The translations under genes and the position numbers were made by a program. A model generated the notes under the pieces. The model had not been told where the DNA came from and searched no databases. It worked only from the letters and a program-made list of their open reading frames with translations. 64,000 nucleotides of DNA, from NCBI GenBank assembly GCA_963669315.1, contig OY770021.1, positions 3,822,458-3,886,457 of the forward strand, given 5' to 3'. Within the stretch, counting starts at the first letter, position 1. Each line of letters opens with the position of its first letter. The DNA is from SZUA-547 sp963669315. GTDB taxonomy: Bacteria; Pseudomonadota; Alphaproteobacteria; Rhodobacterales; Rhodobacteraceae. Shown here piece by piece: positions 53,190 through 62,270 of this stretch.

Positions 53190-54740
53190 ATGACCGAGAT
53201 CCGCCTGCATAACTCCATGACCCGCCGGAAAGAGGCGTTTTCGCCGATCGATCCGTCGAACGTCCGCGTCTACGCCTGCGGGCCGACCGTCTATGACCGG
53301 GCGCATATCGGCAATGCGCGCCCCGCGGTGGTGTTCGACGTGCTGTTCCGGCTGCTGCGCCATGTCTATGGCGCGAACCACGTCACCTATGTCCGCAACA
53401 TCACCGATGTTGAGGACAAGATCATCGCCCGCGCCGATGAACGCGGTGTGCCGATCGACCAGATCACGGCGGAGACGACCGAGTGGTATCTGGAGGATAT
53501 GGGCGCGCTTGGCGTGATGAACCCGACCCACCAGCCCCGCGCCACCGAGTATATAGACGGTATGGTCGCGATGATCGCCCGCCTGATCGAGCGCGGCTTC
53601 GCCTATGAGGCGGAGGGGCATGTCCTGTTCGAGGTCGCCAAATTCAAGGACTACGGCAGGCTTTCTGGACGCTCGACCGAGGATATGATCGCGGGTGCTC
53701 GCGTCGAGGTGGCGCCTTATAAACGCGATCCGATGGATTTCGTGTTATGGAAGCCGTCTTCAGAAGACCAACCGGGCTGGGACAGCCCGTGGGGCAAAGG
53801 CCGGCCGGGCTGGCACATCGAATGCTCCGCCATGTCCGAGGCGCTGCTGGGGACCGATTTCGACATCCATGCGGGCGGCGCGGACCTGCAGTTCCCGCAC
53901 CATGAGAACGAGATCGCGCAATCGGTCTGCTCCTGCGAGGGGTCGGGTTTCGCCCGCGTCTGGTTGCATAACGGCATGATCCGGGTCGGCGGGCAGAAGA
54001 TGGCCAAGAGCCTCGGCAACTTCACCACGGTGCATGACCTGCGCGAGAGCGTGCCGGGAGAGGTGATCCGCCTCGTGATGCTGATGACCCATTACCGGGC
54101 GCCGCTCGACTGGACCGACCGCAGGGTCGAGGAGGCGACCGCGCTGATCACCCGCTGGCGACGCGCTCTGGACGTCGCCGAGGCGTTGGACGCTGATGAT
54201 GATTTCGATGATGCGCTACCGCGCGAGATGATCGAGGCGCTCGCGGACGATCTGAATTCTTCGCTCGCGGTGCGGGCGCTCGACAAGCTGGCCGGGACGC
54301 TGCTGAACGATCATGCGTCCGAAGCGGAGAAGGCGGGGGCCGCCCCGGCCTTTCTCGACGGGCTCGCGCTGCTGGGCTTCGACGCGCTGGAAGGGATGAA
54401 GGCTTATGCGTTGAGGTCGTCGGGCGCGATCATCCATGCGAAATCAGCGGAACTGAAGCTGGAGACCCTCCCTGCCAGTGTCGATGGAAAACTAGCGGCT
54501 ACCGAGGAAGGTAAGGACACTGCTCAATTCACCGCAACTATTGAAGATCCAAGCGCAAGAATCGACGCGCTGCTCAACGAACGCCTCGCCGCGCGCAAAT
54601 CCCGCGACTTCGCCCGCGCCGATGCGATCCGCGACGGGCTGACCGATGCAGGCGTGATGGTGAAGGATACCGCTGGGGGCGCCGAGTGGGAGCTGACGCC
54701 CGCCTTCGATGCCGCGAACCTGGCTGAGGTGGAGTCATGA
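53190..54740 (+). CDS. cysS: Cysteine--tRNA ligase
   Basis: Class I synthetase charging tRNA-Cys, 516 residues, slightly longer than the 461-residue E. coli enzyme. The N-terminal zinc and HIGH region is VRVYACGPTVYDRAHIGNAR; further zinc ligands lie in GWHIECSAM and FPHHENEIAQS; the KMSKS loop is GGQKMAKSLGNF. The C-terminal DALRD-type helical domain shows the usual late block RIDALLNERLAARKSRDFAR. Its stop overlaps the cimA ATG (ATGA). Expression is probably set by the leader and hairpins upstream. Confidence 0.97.
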   Translation: MTEIRLHNSMTRRKEAFSPIDPSNVRVYACGPTVYDRAHIGNARPAVVFDVLFRLLRHVYGANHVTYVRNITDVEDKIIARADERGVPIDQITAETTEWYLEDMGALGVMNPTHQPRATEYIDGMVAMIARLIERGFAYEAEGHVLFEVAKFKDYGRLSGRSTEDMIAGARVEVAPYKRDPMDFVLWKPSSEDQPGWDSPWGKGRPGWHIECSAMSEALLGTDFDIHAGGADLQFPHHENEIAQSVCSCEGSGFARVWLHNGMIRVGGQKMAKSLGNFTTVHDLRESVPGEVIRLVMLMTHYRAPLDWTDRRVEEATALITRWRRALDVAEALDADDDFDDALPREMIEALADDLNSSLAVRALDKLAGTLLNDHASEAEKAGAAPAFLDGLALLGFDALEGMKAYALRSSGAIIHAKSAELKLETLPASVDGKLAATEEGKDTAQFTATIEDPSARIDALLNERLAARKSRDFARADAIRDGLTDAGVMVKDTAGGAEWELTPAFDAANLAEVES

Positions 54741-56368
54741 CCAAGGAGCGCCTCTATCTCTTCGACACCACGCTGCGGGACGGCCAGCAGACGCAGGGCG
54801 TCGATTTCCGCGCGGAAGACAAGCAGCGCATCGCGCGCGCGCTGGACGTGTTGGGAGTCGACTATGTTGAGGGCGGATGGCCCGGCGCGAACCCGACCGA
54901 CTCCGAGTTTTTTCAGAACGCACCCAGGCTGAACCACGCGACCTTCACCGCTTTCGGTATGACCAAGCGGGCAGGGCGCTCGGCGGCCAATGACGACGTT
55001 CTGGCCGGCGTCGTGAACGCGAACACGCCCGCCGTCTGCATCGTGGGCAAAACCCACGACTTCCATGTCGACACGGCACTGCGCATCTCCCTCGACGAGA
55101 ATGAGGAGAATATCCGCGAGTCGATCCGCCATTTGGCGGGCCTCGGCCGCGAGGCTCTGTTCGACGCGGAGCATTTCTTTGACGGCTATAAGGCGAACCC
55201 CGCCTACGCCATGCAATGCCTCGACGCCGCGATGGAGGGCGGCGCGCGCTGGATCGTGCTGTGCGACACCAATGGCGGCGCGCTGCCGGGCGAGGTGGCC
55301 GAGATCACCGCCGCGGTCTGCGCCCGTTTTCCCGGCGACCATGTCGGCATCCACACCCATAACGATACGGAACAGGCGGTCGCCAACTCGCTGGCCGCGA
55401 TCGATGCGGGCGCGCGGCAGGTTCAGGGCACTTTGAACGGGCTGGGCGAGCGTTGCGGCAACGCGAACCTGATCTCTTTGATCCCGGCACTGAAGCTGAA
55501 GGAGCCCTACGCCAGCCGGTTCGAGACCGGAGTGACGGATGAAGGCCTCGCCAGCCTGACCCGCGTCAGCCGCATGCTGGATGAGATCCTGAACAGGGTG
55601 CCAAACCGCGCGCAGCCCTATGTCGGCGCGTCCGCCTTTGCGCATAAGGCGGGGCTGCACGCCTCCGCCATCGTGCGCAATCCGACGACCTATGAGCACA
55701 TACCGCCTGCGGTGGTTGGCAATGAGCGCGTGGTGCCAATGTCCAATCAGGCGGGCAAATCGAACCTTGTCGAGCGACTGGCGAAAGCAGGCATCGAGGT
55801 CTCTGGCGACGACCCCCGTCTTGGCCAGCTTCTCGAGCATGTGAAGGCGCAGGAGGAGCTTGGCTTCGCTTATGACAGCGCCGAGGCCAGCTTTGAGCTA
55901 ATGGCGCGGGAATTCCTCGGCCAGCGGCCGCAATATTTTGACGTTGAACGTTTCCGGGTGACAGTGGAGCGGCGCCACAACATACGACACGAGTTGGTGA
56001 CGGTGTCCGAAGCCGTGGTTGTGGCCGAGATCGACGGCAAACGCGTTATTTCCGCCTCGGAAAGCACCGACCCGGACACCAATGCGGATCAGGGGCCGGT
56101 CAACGCGCTGGCCAAGGCCCTGCGGAAAGATCTGGGGCGCTATCAGGACTATATCGACGATATGCACCTGGTGGACTTCAAGGTCAGGATCACCACCGGC
56201 GGCACCGACGCCGTGACGCGGGTTTTGATTGATTTGGAGGACGGGAAGGGGCGGCGCTGGTCGACGGTCGGCGTCTCTCCAAATATCGTCGACGCCTCGT
56301 TCCAGGCGCTGATCGACGCGGTGGATTATAAGCTGATCCGCGACGGAGCGCCCGTCGGTTCGGGCTAG
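54737..56368 (+). CDS. cimA: (R)-citramalate synthase
   Basis: Condenses pyruvate with acetyl-CoA to citramalate, opening the threonine-independent route to isoleucine. The 543-residue protein is a LeuA homologue with LFDTTLRDGQQTQGVDFRAE near residue 8, IHTHNDTEQAVANSLAAIDA and GTLNGLGERCGNANLISLIP, plus a C-terminal regulatory domain that senses end product. DGQQTQGVDF in place of DGEQSPG separates CimA from true LeuA, and the real leuA is at 43611. Start coupled to cysS by a four-base overlap. Confidence 0.93.
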   Translation: MTKERLYLFDTTLRDGQQTQGVDFRAEDKQRIARALDVLGVDYVEGGWPGANPTDSEFFQNAPRLNHATFTAFGMTKRAGRSAANDDVLAGVVNANTPAVCIVGKTHDFHVDTALRISLDENEENIRESIRHLAGLGREALFDAEHFFDGYKANPAYAMQCLDAAMEGGARWIVLCDTNGGALPGEVAEITAAVCARFPGDHVGIHTHNDTEQAVANSLAAIDAGARQVQGTLNGLGERCGNANLISLIPALKLKEPYASRFETGVTDEGLASLTRVSRMLDEILNRVPNRAQPYVGASAFAHKAGLHASAIVRNPTTYEHIPPAVVGNERVVPMSNQAGKSNLVERLAKAGIEVSGDDPRLGQLLEHVKAQEELGFAYDSAEASFELMAREFLGQRPQYFDVERFRVTVERRHNIRHELVTVSEAVVVAEIDGKRVISASESTDPDTNADQGPVNALAKALRKDLGRYQDYIDDMHLVDFKVRITTGGTDAVTRVLIDLEDGKGRRWSTVGVSPNIVDASFQALIDAVDYKLIRDGAPVGSG

Positions 56369-56372
56369 AGCA

Positions 56373-57206
56373 ATGGGTGCGCCTGCGCTTTCCGCCTGCG
56401 CGGAGCTGGTGCGCGCGGGCGATCCCGACAGGTTCGTTTCCGCACTAACGGCGCCGGCGGAGGTGCGAGAGCGCCTGTTCGCGCTCTACGCCTTCAATCT
56501 GGAAGTGGCCCGAGCGCTCTATATCGTTTCGGAACCGATGCTGGGAGAGATCCGCCTGCAGTGGTGGCGCGACTCGATCGATCAGATCTATGCGGGTGGG
56601 CCGGTGCGCCGGCATGAGGTGGTGGAGCCGCTGGCTGAAACCATTCGCGCGGCGGGGTCGCCGCGTTCGCATTTCGACGCGCTGATCGATTCCCGGAGGT
56701 TCGATTTATACGATGAGCCGTTCGAGGATGCGGATGCGTTCGACGCCTATCTTCTGGCGACGGGCGGCGGCCTGATGGCTCTGTCGGCCCACGCTTTGGT
56801 GCCGGACTTGACCGAGGAGGGGACTCGGGCGGCGATGGATGTCGGCGCCGCCGCAGGCCTCTCTACTCTGCTCCGGGCGTTGCCGGATCTAATCGCCCGT
56901 GGCAAAGCTCCGCTGCCCGCCGAATTTGCGGCCGACCGAAACGCGCTGTCTGAGAGCAGGACGAGTGCGGCCTTCTCGGACTTTGTTGCTGGCAAGGCGT
57001 CAGATGCGCTCGAAAGGCTGGCCGCTGCGCGCCGCGCCAACTTTCCCCAAGCCGTTGCTCCGGCTCTGCGCGCTGCTTGGCGGGCGGAGCGCGTGTTGAA
57101 AATCGCCGCGCGCGCGCGCGTCAATCCGCTGCAGGACTTCACCGACGAGTCCGAGTTCACCCGTCGCGCTTCTCTGCTATGGCGAGCGCTTCGCGGAACC
57201 TGGTGA
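56373..57206 (+). CDS. Squalene/phytoene synthase-fold protein (NDUFAF6-like)
   Basis: A 277-residue all-helical protein of the squalene/phytoene synthase superfamily. The first region FALYAFNLEVARALYIVSEP followed by IRLQWWRDSIDQIYAG is family-like. The second Asp-rich motif, needed for metal-diphosphate binding in real synthases, is absent: the equivalent stretch reads LRALPDLIARGKAPLPAEFA. This resembles NDUFAF6, the mitochondrial complex I assembly factor, more than a terpene enzyme. It starts four bases after cimA and closes the operon. Non-catalytic role inferred from the missing residues. Confidence 0.82.
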   Translation: MGAPALSACAELVRAGDPDRFVSALTAPAEVRERLFALYAFNLEVARALYIVSEPMLGEIRLQWWRDSIDQIYAGGPVRRHEVVEPLAETIRAAGSPRSHFDALIDSRRFDLYDEPFEDADAFDAYLLATGGGLMALSAHALVPDLTEEGTRAAMDVGAAAGLSTLLRALPDLIARGKAPLPAEFAADRNALSESRTSAAFSDFVAGKASDALERLAAARRANFPQAVAPALRAAWRAERVLKIAARARVNPLQDFTDESEFTRRASLLWRALRGTW

Positions 57207-57210
57207 CGGG

Positions 57211-58605
57211 TCAGGCCGCCAGCGCCGAGGCGTTGTCGGCGATCCATGCGTCCCAGGCGACCTTGGCCCGATCGGTATAGGCCTTGGCGCGGTCGCGCTT
57301 GCCCTTGCGGCCCTTGCGGATTCCATCCGGCAACGGCGGAAACAGGCCAAAATTCACGTTCATAGGCTGGAACGTCTCAGCCTCGGCGCCGCCGGTGATG
57401 TGGTTCAGCAGAGCGCCATGCGCGGTCTCAATCGGAGGAGCGGGAAGGTCGACGCTCAAGGCGTCAGCCGCCGCGAAACGCCCCGCCAATAGACCCATGG
57501 CTGCAGATTCGACATAGCCTTCTACGCCGGTCACCTGTCCCGCAAAACGCAAGCGCGGCTCCGCCTTCAGCCGCATGGCGCCGTCCAGAAGGCGCGGTGA
57601 GTTCAAGAAGGTGTTGCGATGTATGCCGCCAAGGCGGGCGAAACGCGCATCCTGTAGTCCGGGGATCAGGCCAAACACGCCCGATTGCGGCCCGTAGCGC
57701 ATCTTGGTCTGAAACCCGACGATGTTGTAGAGCGTACCGAGCGCGTTATCCCTGCGAAGTTGCACCACCGCATATGGCTTGTTTTTCGGGTCGTGCGGAT
57801 TGGTCAGCCCGACGGGTTTCAGCGGCCCGAAACGCAGCGTTTCACGCCCGCGCTCCGCCATCACCTCAATCGGCAGGCAACCCTCAAAATATGGGGTATC
57901 TTTCTCCCAATCCTTGAACTCTGTCGTGTCGGCCGCCAGCAGCGCATCGATGAACGCCTCATACTGATCCCGGTCCATGGGGCAATTCAGATACGCAGTG
58001 CGGTCCTCCTCCGTTTCGCCTTTGTCGTAACGCGACTGGAACCAGGCTTTCGACATGTCCACACTGTCCGCGTAGACGATCGGCGCGATAGCGTCGAAAA
58101 ACGCCAGCGAGGCCTGATCGGTCCGCGCCCGGATAGCGTCCGCCAACGCCGGAGAGGTGAGGGGACCGGTGGCGACGATCACGCTGTCCCACGCCTCGGG
58201 CGGCCAACCAGCGATCTCACTCCGCTCGATATCGACAAGCGGATGGGCCTCCAGCAGAGCTGTGACTCCGTTCGAAAACGCCTCCCGATCCACGGCGAGC
58301 GCGCCGCCTGCGGGCAAAGAATGGGCGTCCCCCATCTCCATGATGATGGACCCGGCGCGGCGCATTTCTTCATGCAACAAACCGACGGCATTCGATTCAT
58401 GATCGTCTGATCGGAAGGAGTTGGAGCAAACAAGCTCGGCGAGACCGTCAGTCTGGTGAGCGTCAGTTTCCTGCTCAGGCCGCATTTCATGCAGAACCAC
58501 GGAAACGCCCGCTTTGGCGATCTGCCAAGCGGCTTCGGACCCGGCCATGCCGCCGCCGACGACGTGTATCCGGGCCAGGTTGCTTGTGGTTGGGGTGATA
58601 TTCAT
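57211..58605 (-). CDS. trmFO: Folate-dependent tRNA (uracil-54-C5)-methyltransferase
   Basis: Uses methylenetetrahydrofolate and FADH2 to make ribothymidine at position 54 of tRNAs; 464 residues. The N-terminal FAD motif is IHVVGGGMAGSEAAWQIAKA, followed by LHEMRPEQETDAHQTDGLAE and LVCSNSFRSD with the catalytic-region cysteine; GYVESAAMGLLAGRFAAADA and LLNHITGGAEAETFQPMNVN are C-terminal family blocks. It replaces the SAM-dependent TrmA of other bacteria. It converges on the NDUFAF6-like gene and is divergent from the small protein at 58734. Confidence 0.96.
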   Translation of the reverse strand: MNITPTTSNLARIHVVGGGMAGSEAAWQIAKAGVSVVLHEMRPEQETDAHQTDGLAELVCSNSFRSDDHESNAVGLLHEEMRRAGSIIMEMGDAHSLPAGGALAVDREAFSNGVTALLEAHPLVDIERSEIAGWPPEAWDSVIVATGPLTSPALADAIRARTDQASLAFFDAIAPIVYADSVDMSKAWFQSRYDKGETEEDRTAYLNCPMDRDQYEAFIDALLAADTTEFKDWEKDTPYFEGCLPIEVMAERGRETLRFGPLKPVGLTNPHDPKNKPYAVVQLRRDNALGTLYNIVGFQTKMRYGPQSGVFGLIPGLQDARFARLGGIHRNTFLNSPRLLDGAMRLKAEPRLRFAGQVTGVEGYVESAAMGLLAGRFAAADALSVDLPAPPIETAHGALLNHITGGAEAETFQPMNVNFGLFPPLPDGIRKGRKGKRDRAKAYTDRAKVAWDAWIADNASALAA

Positions 58606-58671
58606 AGGCGCCGCGATACGCTGGAAAACAACGGTTGGTCAAGGCACCGTGAACTTGTCGTGAATAAACTG

Positions 58672-58700
58672 TTCCAATTCAAAGGATTGCAACGTATAGT
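58672..58700 (+). promoter_or_regulatory. Promoter of the small anchored protein gene
   Basis: TTCCAA (58672-58677) and TATAGT (58695-58700) are 17 bases apart. The start would be near 58707, 27 bases before the ATG at 58734. This supports the reality of the small gene downstream. Confidence 0.5.
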
Positions 58701-58733
58701 TCAGAAAGTTGAGTTGTTGCGTGGGATAAGTTG

Positions 58734-59123
58734 ATGTTTGGTCATGTTGCGCGGTTGATTACCATTCTCGGTGGAGGATGCGCCGTTCTCGTCGCTGGCG
58801 AGATTATGCTTGGCGAAAGAAGCACCCCTCTCTCTCATGATCCGGAACTTCGCGCGATGGAGCGTGGACCTGGTTTGTCGAGTGACGTGAGTCTCGGGAA
58901 GATTTGTATTCTGGATACCTGCGAGTCCTATGAAATCGCTGCCGCCAAGAAAGCGGCGGAGGAGAACGCCAGATCGGTGAGACGCCAACCGGACGCCGAC
59001 ATGGTTCAGCATCTAGGAGATTTCCAAGAACAGGCCGCGGCCAACAGCGTCCAGCCGACCGCGCCGACCGCTTACTCTTCCAATCCGTTCGCAGGAGAGT
59101 CTTCGTCTTCCTCATCGCCCTGA
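58734..59123 (+). CDS. Hypothetical single-span protein
   Basis: A 129-residue protein with one N-terminal hydrophobic helix (VARLITILGGGCAVLVAGEI) and a hydrophilic remainder with two cysteines in ICILDTCESYE, then a charged helix and a Ser/Pro/Ala-rich tail. I do not recognise it. ATG 58734 has a GGGA element upstream and a promoter lies before it. Its last 52 bases overlap the 3' end of gyrA on the other strand, and the serine-rich tail is the complement of GyrA's acidic end; the true protein may therefore be shaped by that overlap, or the gene may be spurious. Confidence 0.5.
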   Translation: MFGHVARLITILGGGCAVLVAGEIMLGERSTPLSHDPELRAMERGPGLSSDVSLGKICILDTCESYEIAAAKKAAEENARSVRRQPDADMVQHLGDFQEQAAANSVQPTAPTAYSSNPFAGESSSSSSP

Positions 59124-61846
59124 TCCGCGATCCAAGCGACTGAAACAACCCGTTCCTCCTGAGCGGTGTCGAAGACCTTAACCCCGCCAGCACCCCGCGA
59201 ACGGAACGAAATGCCCGACACGGGGCAGCGAATGGACTGGCCCGCATCCGTGACCAGCATGATCTGATCGTCCAGTTCCACAGGGAATGAGGCGACCAGG
59301 CGGCCGCCGCGCATCGCCTTATCCATGGCCATCACGCCAAGCCCGCCGCGGCCCCGAACCGGGTAATCGTGGCTTGAGGACAATTTGCCCGAGCCAGACT
59401 CCGAAATGGTCAGGATCAGGTTCTCAGCCGCGGACATTTCCGCATAGCGATCTGCGCCGAAATGGCGGTCTTCGCCTCCAGTATCGCCCTCGACTTCTTC
59501 GACCTCAGTCTCATCCTCCTCCTCGGCGTCGCCTCCATTCACCGCTCTACGCATCTTCAGATACGCTTCGCGCTCCCAAGGCTCAGCTTTGAAATGGCGT
59601 ATTACGGACATGGCGACCACTGTGTCGCCCTCGGCCAGTTTGATGCCGCGTACGCCGGTGGAATCGCGCCCTTTGAACACGCGCACATCAGTGGTGGCGA
59701 AGCGGATCGCCTTGCCGAGCGCCGTGGTCAGCATCACGTCATCGCCTTCCGAGCAGATGCGCGCATCGACCAAGCTTACGCCCTCGGGCAGTTTCATGGC
59801 GATCTTGCCATTCGATTTCACATTGGTGAAATCGGAAAGAGCGTTGCGGCGCACATCGCCCGCGGAGGTGGCGAAAAAGACCTGCAGATCGTCCCATTCT
59901 TCGTCTGGCGCATCTACCGGCATCATCGCAGCGATGGAGACGCCGGCCGGGATTGGCAGAACATTGACGATCGCCTTGCCGCGAGAGGTGCGGGATCCAA
60001 GCGGCAGGCGCCAGGTCTTCAGCTTGTAGACAATCCCGTCCGTCGTGAAGAACAGGACCGGCGTGTGCGTGTTAGCTACGAAAAGCTGCGTGGCGAAATC
60101 CTCATCCTTCATGTTCAGCGCCGACAGGCCCTTGCCGCCGCGTTTTTGCGCACGATAGTCGGCCAGCGGCGTGCGCTTGATATAGCCGCCATGGGTGACG
60201 GTGACGACCATATCCTCGCGCTCGATCAGATCCTCATCATCCATGTCGCTGACATAGTCGGCGATCTCCGAACGGCGGGGATTTGCAAAGGCATCGCGCA
60301 CCGCCGTCAGCTCGGCTGAAATGATCGACAGGATGCGTTCGCGAGAGCGAAGGATCTCAAGAAAATTGGTAATCTTTCCGGCAAGCTCTTTCAGCTCATC
60401 AGTAATCTCGGCGACGCCCATCGCCGTCAGGCGCTGCAATCGCAATTCGAGAATAGCGCGGGCCTGCGTCTCCGACAGGTAATAGGTCCCGTCCTCGTTC
60501 ATCTTGTGGCTCGGATCGTCGATCAGGCGGATATAGGACGCGATCGCCTCGGCGGGCCAACGCCGCTCCATCAACCGCGCGCGCGCTGTCGCCGGATCGG
60601 GGGAGGAGCGAATGGTCTGCACCACTTCGTCCACATTCTCCACCGCGACGGCGAGGCCACACAGGATATGCGCCCGCTCTCGCGCCTTGCGCAGTTCGAA
60701 CGCCGTGCGGCGCGCGACCACTTCTTCGCGGAAAGCGATGAAATTCGACAGGAACGCCTTGAGGTCCAGCTGCTCCGGCTTGCCGTTGTTGAGCGCCAGC
60801 ATGTTGCAGCCAAAGGAGGTCTGCAGCGGCGTAAAACGGTAGAGCTGGTTCAGCACCACCTCGCGCGTCGCATCGCGTTTCAGGTCGATAACCACCCGCA
60901 CACCGAACCGATCGGATTCGTCCTGAATATTCTGGATGCCCTCGACCCTTTTCTCGCGCGCCAGTTCGGCGATCTTCTCGACCAGGGTGGATTTGTTGAC
61001 CTGATAGGGAATCTCGTTGACGACGATTCGGGGGCGGCCCTGAACCTCGACCTCTTCCTCATTGATCAGGGCGCGCACGATCACCGACCCTCGCCCGGTG
61101 GTGTAGGCGGACCTTGCGCCAGCGCGACCGATGATGATTCCGCCAGTCGGGAAGTCCGGGGCGGGGACGTATTCCATCAGGTCTTCGACGGTCAGCTCCG
61201 GATCCCCGATCAGGGCCAGCGTCGCGTCGATCACCTCACCGACATTGTGCGGCGGAATATTGGTCGCCATGCCGACCGCGATGCCCGCGGCGCCGTTGAC
61301 CAGCAGGTTGGGATAGCGCGCTGGCAGAACGACCGGCTCATCATCCTTGCCGTCATAGTTCGGCTGGAAGTCGACAGTATCCATCTCGATATCAGTCAAC
61401 AGCGCAGTAGCTGATTTCGCCATACGCACTTCGGTATAGCGCATCGCGGCCGGGCTATCCCCGTCCATCGAGCCGAAATTGCCCTGACCGTCAAGGATCG
61501 GCAGGCGCATGGAGAAGTCCTGCGCCATGCGCACCAGCGCGTCGTAAATCGCTGAATCGCCGTGCGGGTGATATTTACCCATGACGTCGCCGACCGGACG
61601 GGCCGACTTGCGATAGGCCTTGTTCCACTCGTTGCCGGTCTCGTGCATGGCGTAGAGAATCCGCCGATGCACAGGCTTCAGTCCGTCACGCAGATCGGGG
61701 ATGGCGCGGCTGACGATCACGCTCATCGCGTAATCGAGATAGCTGCGCTTCATCTCTTCTTCGACAGTAATGGATGGGCCGTCGTAAACCGGCCGTTCCG
61801 GCCCTCCGCCTTCCTTGGCTTCGGGGGTCTCGGTATCGTCGCTCAC
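59072..61846 (-). CDS. gyrA: DNA gyrase subunit A
   Basis: Type II topoisomerase subunit that introduces negative supercoils; 924 residues. The catalytic tyrosine is Y137 in AAMRYTEVRM. The quinolone-determining region HPHGDSAIYDALVRMAQ keeps S98 and D102 (equivalents of E. coli S83 and D87), the susceptible form. The C-terminal propeller begins with the GyrA box QKRGGKG. An acidic stretch (GGDAEEEDETEVEEVEGD) is inserted between blades near residue 800, and the end is acidic too. The GTG start has AGGAG eight bases upstream. Confidence 0.98.
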   Translation of the reverse strand: MSDDTETPEAKEGGGPERPVYDGPSITVEEEMKRSYLDYAMSVIVSRAIPDLRDGLKPVHRRILYAMHETGNEWNKAYRKSARPVGDVMGKYHPHGDSAIYDALVRMAQDFSMRLPILDGQGNFGSMDGDSPAAMRYTEVRMAKSATALLTDIEMDTVDFQPNYDGKDDEPVVLPARYPNLLVNGAAGIAVGMATNIPPHNVGEVIDATLALIGDPELTVEDLMEYVPAPDFPTGGIIIGRAGARSAYTTGRGSVIVRALINEEEVEVQGRPRIVVNEIPYQVNKSTLVEKIAELAREKRVEGIQNIQDESDRFGVRVVIDLKRDATREVVLNQLYRFTPLQTSFGCNMLALNNGKPEQLDLKAFLSNFIAFREEVVARRTAFELRKARERAHILCGLAVAVENVDEVVQTIRSSPDPATARARLMERRWPAEAIASYIRLIDDPSHKMNEDGTYYLSETQARAILELRLQRLTAMGVAEITDELKELAGKITNFLEILRSRERILSIISAELTAVRDAFANPRRSEIADYVSDMDDEDLIEREDMVVTVTHGGYIKRTPLADYRAQKRGGKGLSALNMKDEDFATQLFVANTHTPVLFFTTDGIVYKLKTWRLPLGSRTSRGKAIVNVLPIPAGVSIAAMMPVDAPDEEWDDLQVFFATSAGDVRRNALSDFTNVKSNGKIAMKLPEGVSLVDARICSEGDDVMLTTALGKAIRFATTDVRVFKGRDSTGVRGIKLAEGDTVVAMSVIRHFKAEPWEREAYLKMRRAVNGGDAEEEDETEVEEVEGDTGGEDRHFGADRYAEMSAAENLILTISESGSGKLSSSHDYPVRGRGGLGVMAMDKAMRGGRLVASFPVELDDQIMLVTDAGQSIRCPVSGISFRSRGAGGVKVFDTAQEERVVSVAWIADQGDEEDEDSPANGLEE

Positions 61847-61944
61847 GCGGTGGGCTCCTGCTCGGGTCGCAACCTTATATCGTTGCTCAAGAGTATAGAG
61901 ACCCCATCATGCAGGGGCAATCGAGAGTCTGGCTGAGAGGGCGC

Positions 61945-62253
61945 TCAATCCTGTCGCTTGACCAGCGAGTCGCCAAGGTGCTCGCGCAGCACCTTCTCGT
62001 ATTCCGAGGTGTAGTAGTTCACGACGTCCGCTTCTTCAGCCTCGCCGCCCTGATAGCCGCCGAGATGGGCGATATAGGCATTGTAACGAGCAGTTGCGTA
62101 CATCATCGCTGCGCTAACGCGGCGGGGACCCTCGGCGATATCGTCCACCGCCTGGTTTGCGAGATCGATAAAACGGTCGGCGAGGTCGAAAAAGGCGTCG
62201 CGTTCAGCCTCGGACAGATCATCCAAGCTGTGTGATCGCTCCCCTTCGGACAT
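61945..62253 (-). CDS. DUF3144 family protein
   Basis: A 102-residue soluble helical protein. The core AFFDLADRFIDLANQAVDDI and RRVSAAMMYATARYNAYIAH, then VVNYYTSEYEKVLREHLGD, fit the DUF3144 family, whose members are small, about 80-100 residues, and of unknown function. The first 15 residues are charged. It lies 17 bases after the ssb stop on the same strand and may be co-transcribed with it, and 98 bases before gyrA. Confidence 0.8.
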   Translation of the reverse strand: MSEGERSHSLDDLSEAERDAFFDLADRFIDLANQAVDDIAEGPRRVSAAMMYATARYNAYIAHLGGYQGGEAEEADVVNYYTSEYEKVLREHLGDSLVKRQD

Positions 62254-62270
62254 CGCCGACCACCTTTCTT

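Noticed and set aside
54524..55840. 438-codon minus-strand frame opposite cysS and cimA
   Set aside because: Antisense to two conserved enzymes; Arg/Gly/Val-rich translation without motifs.
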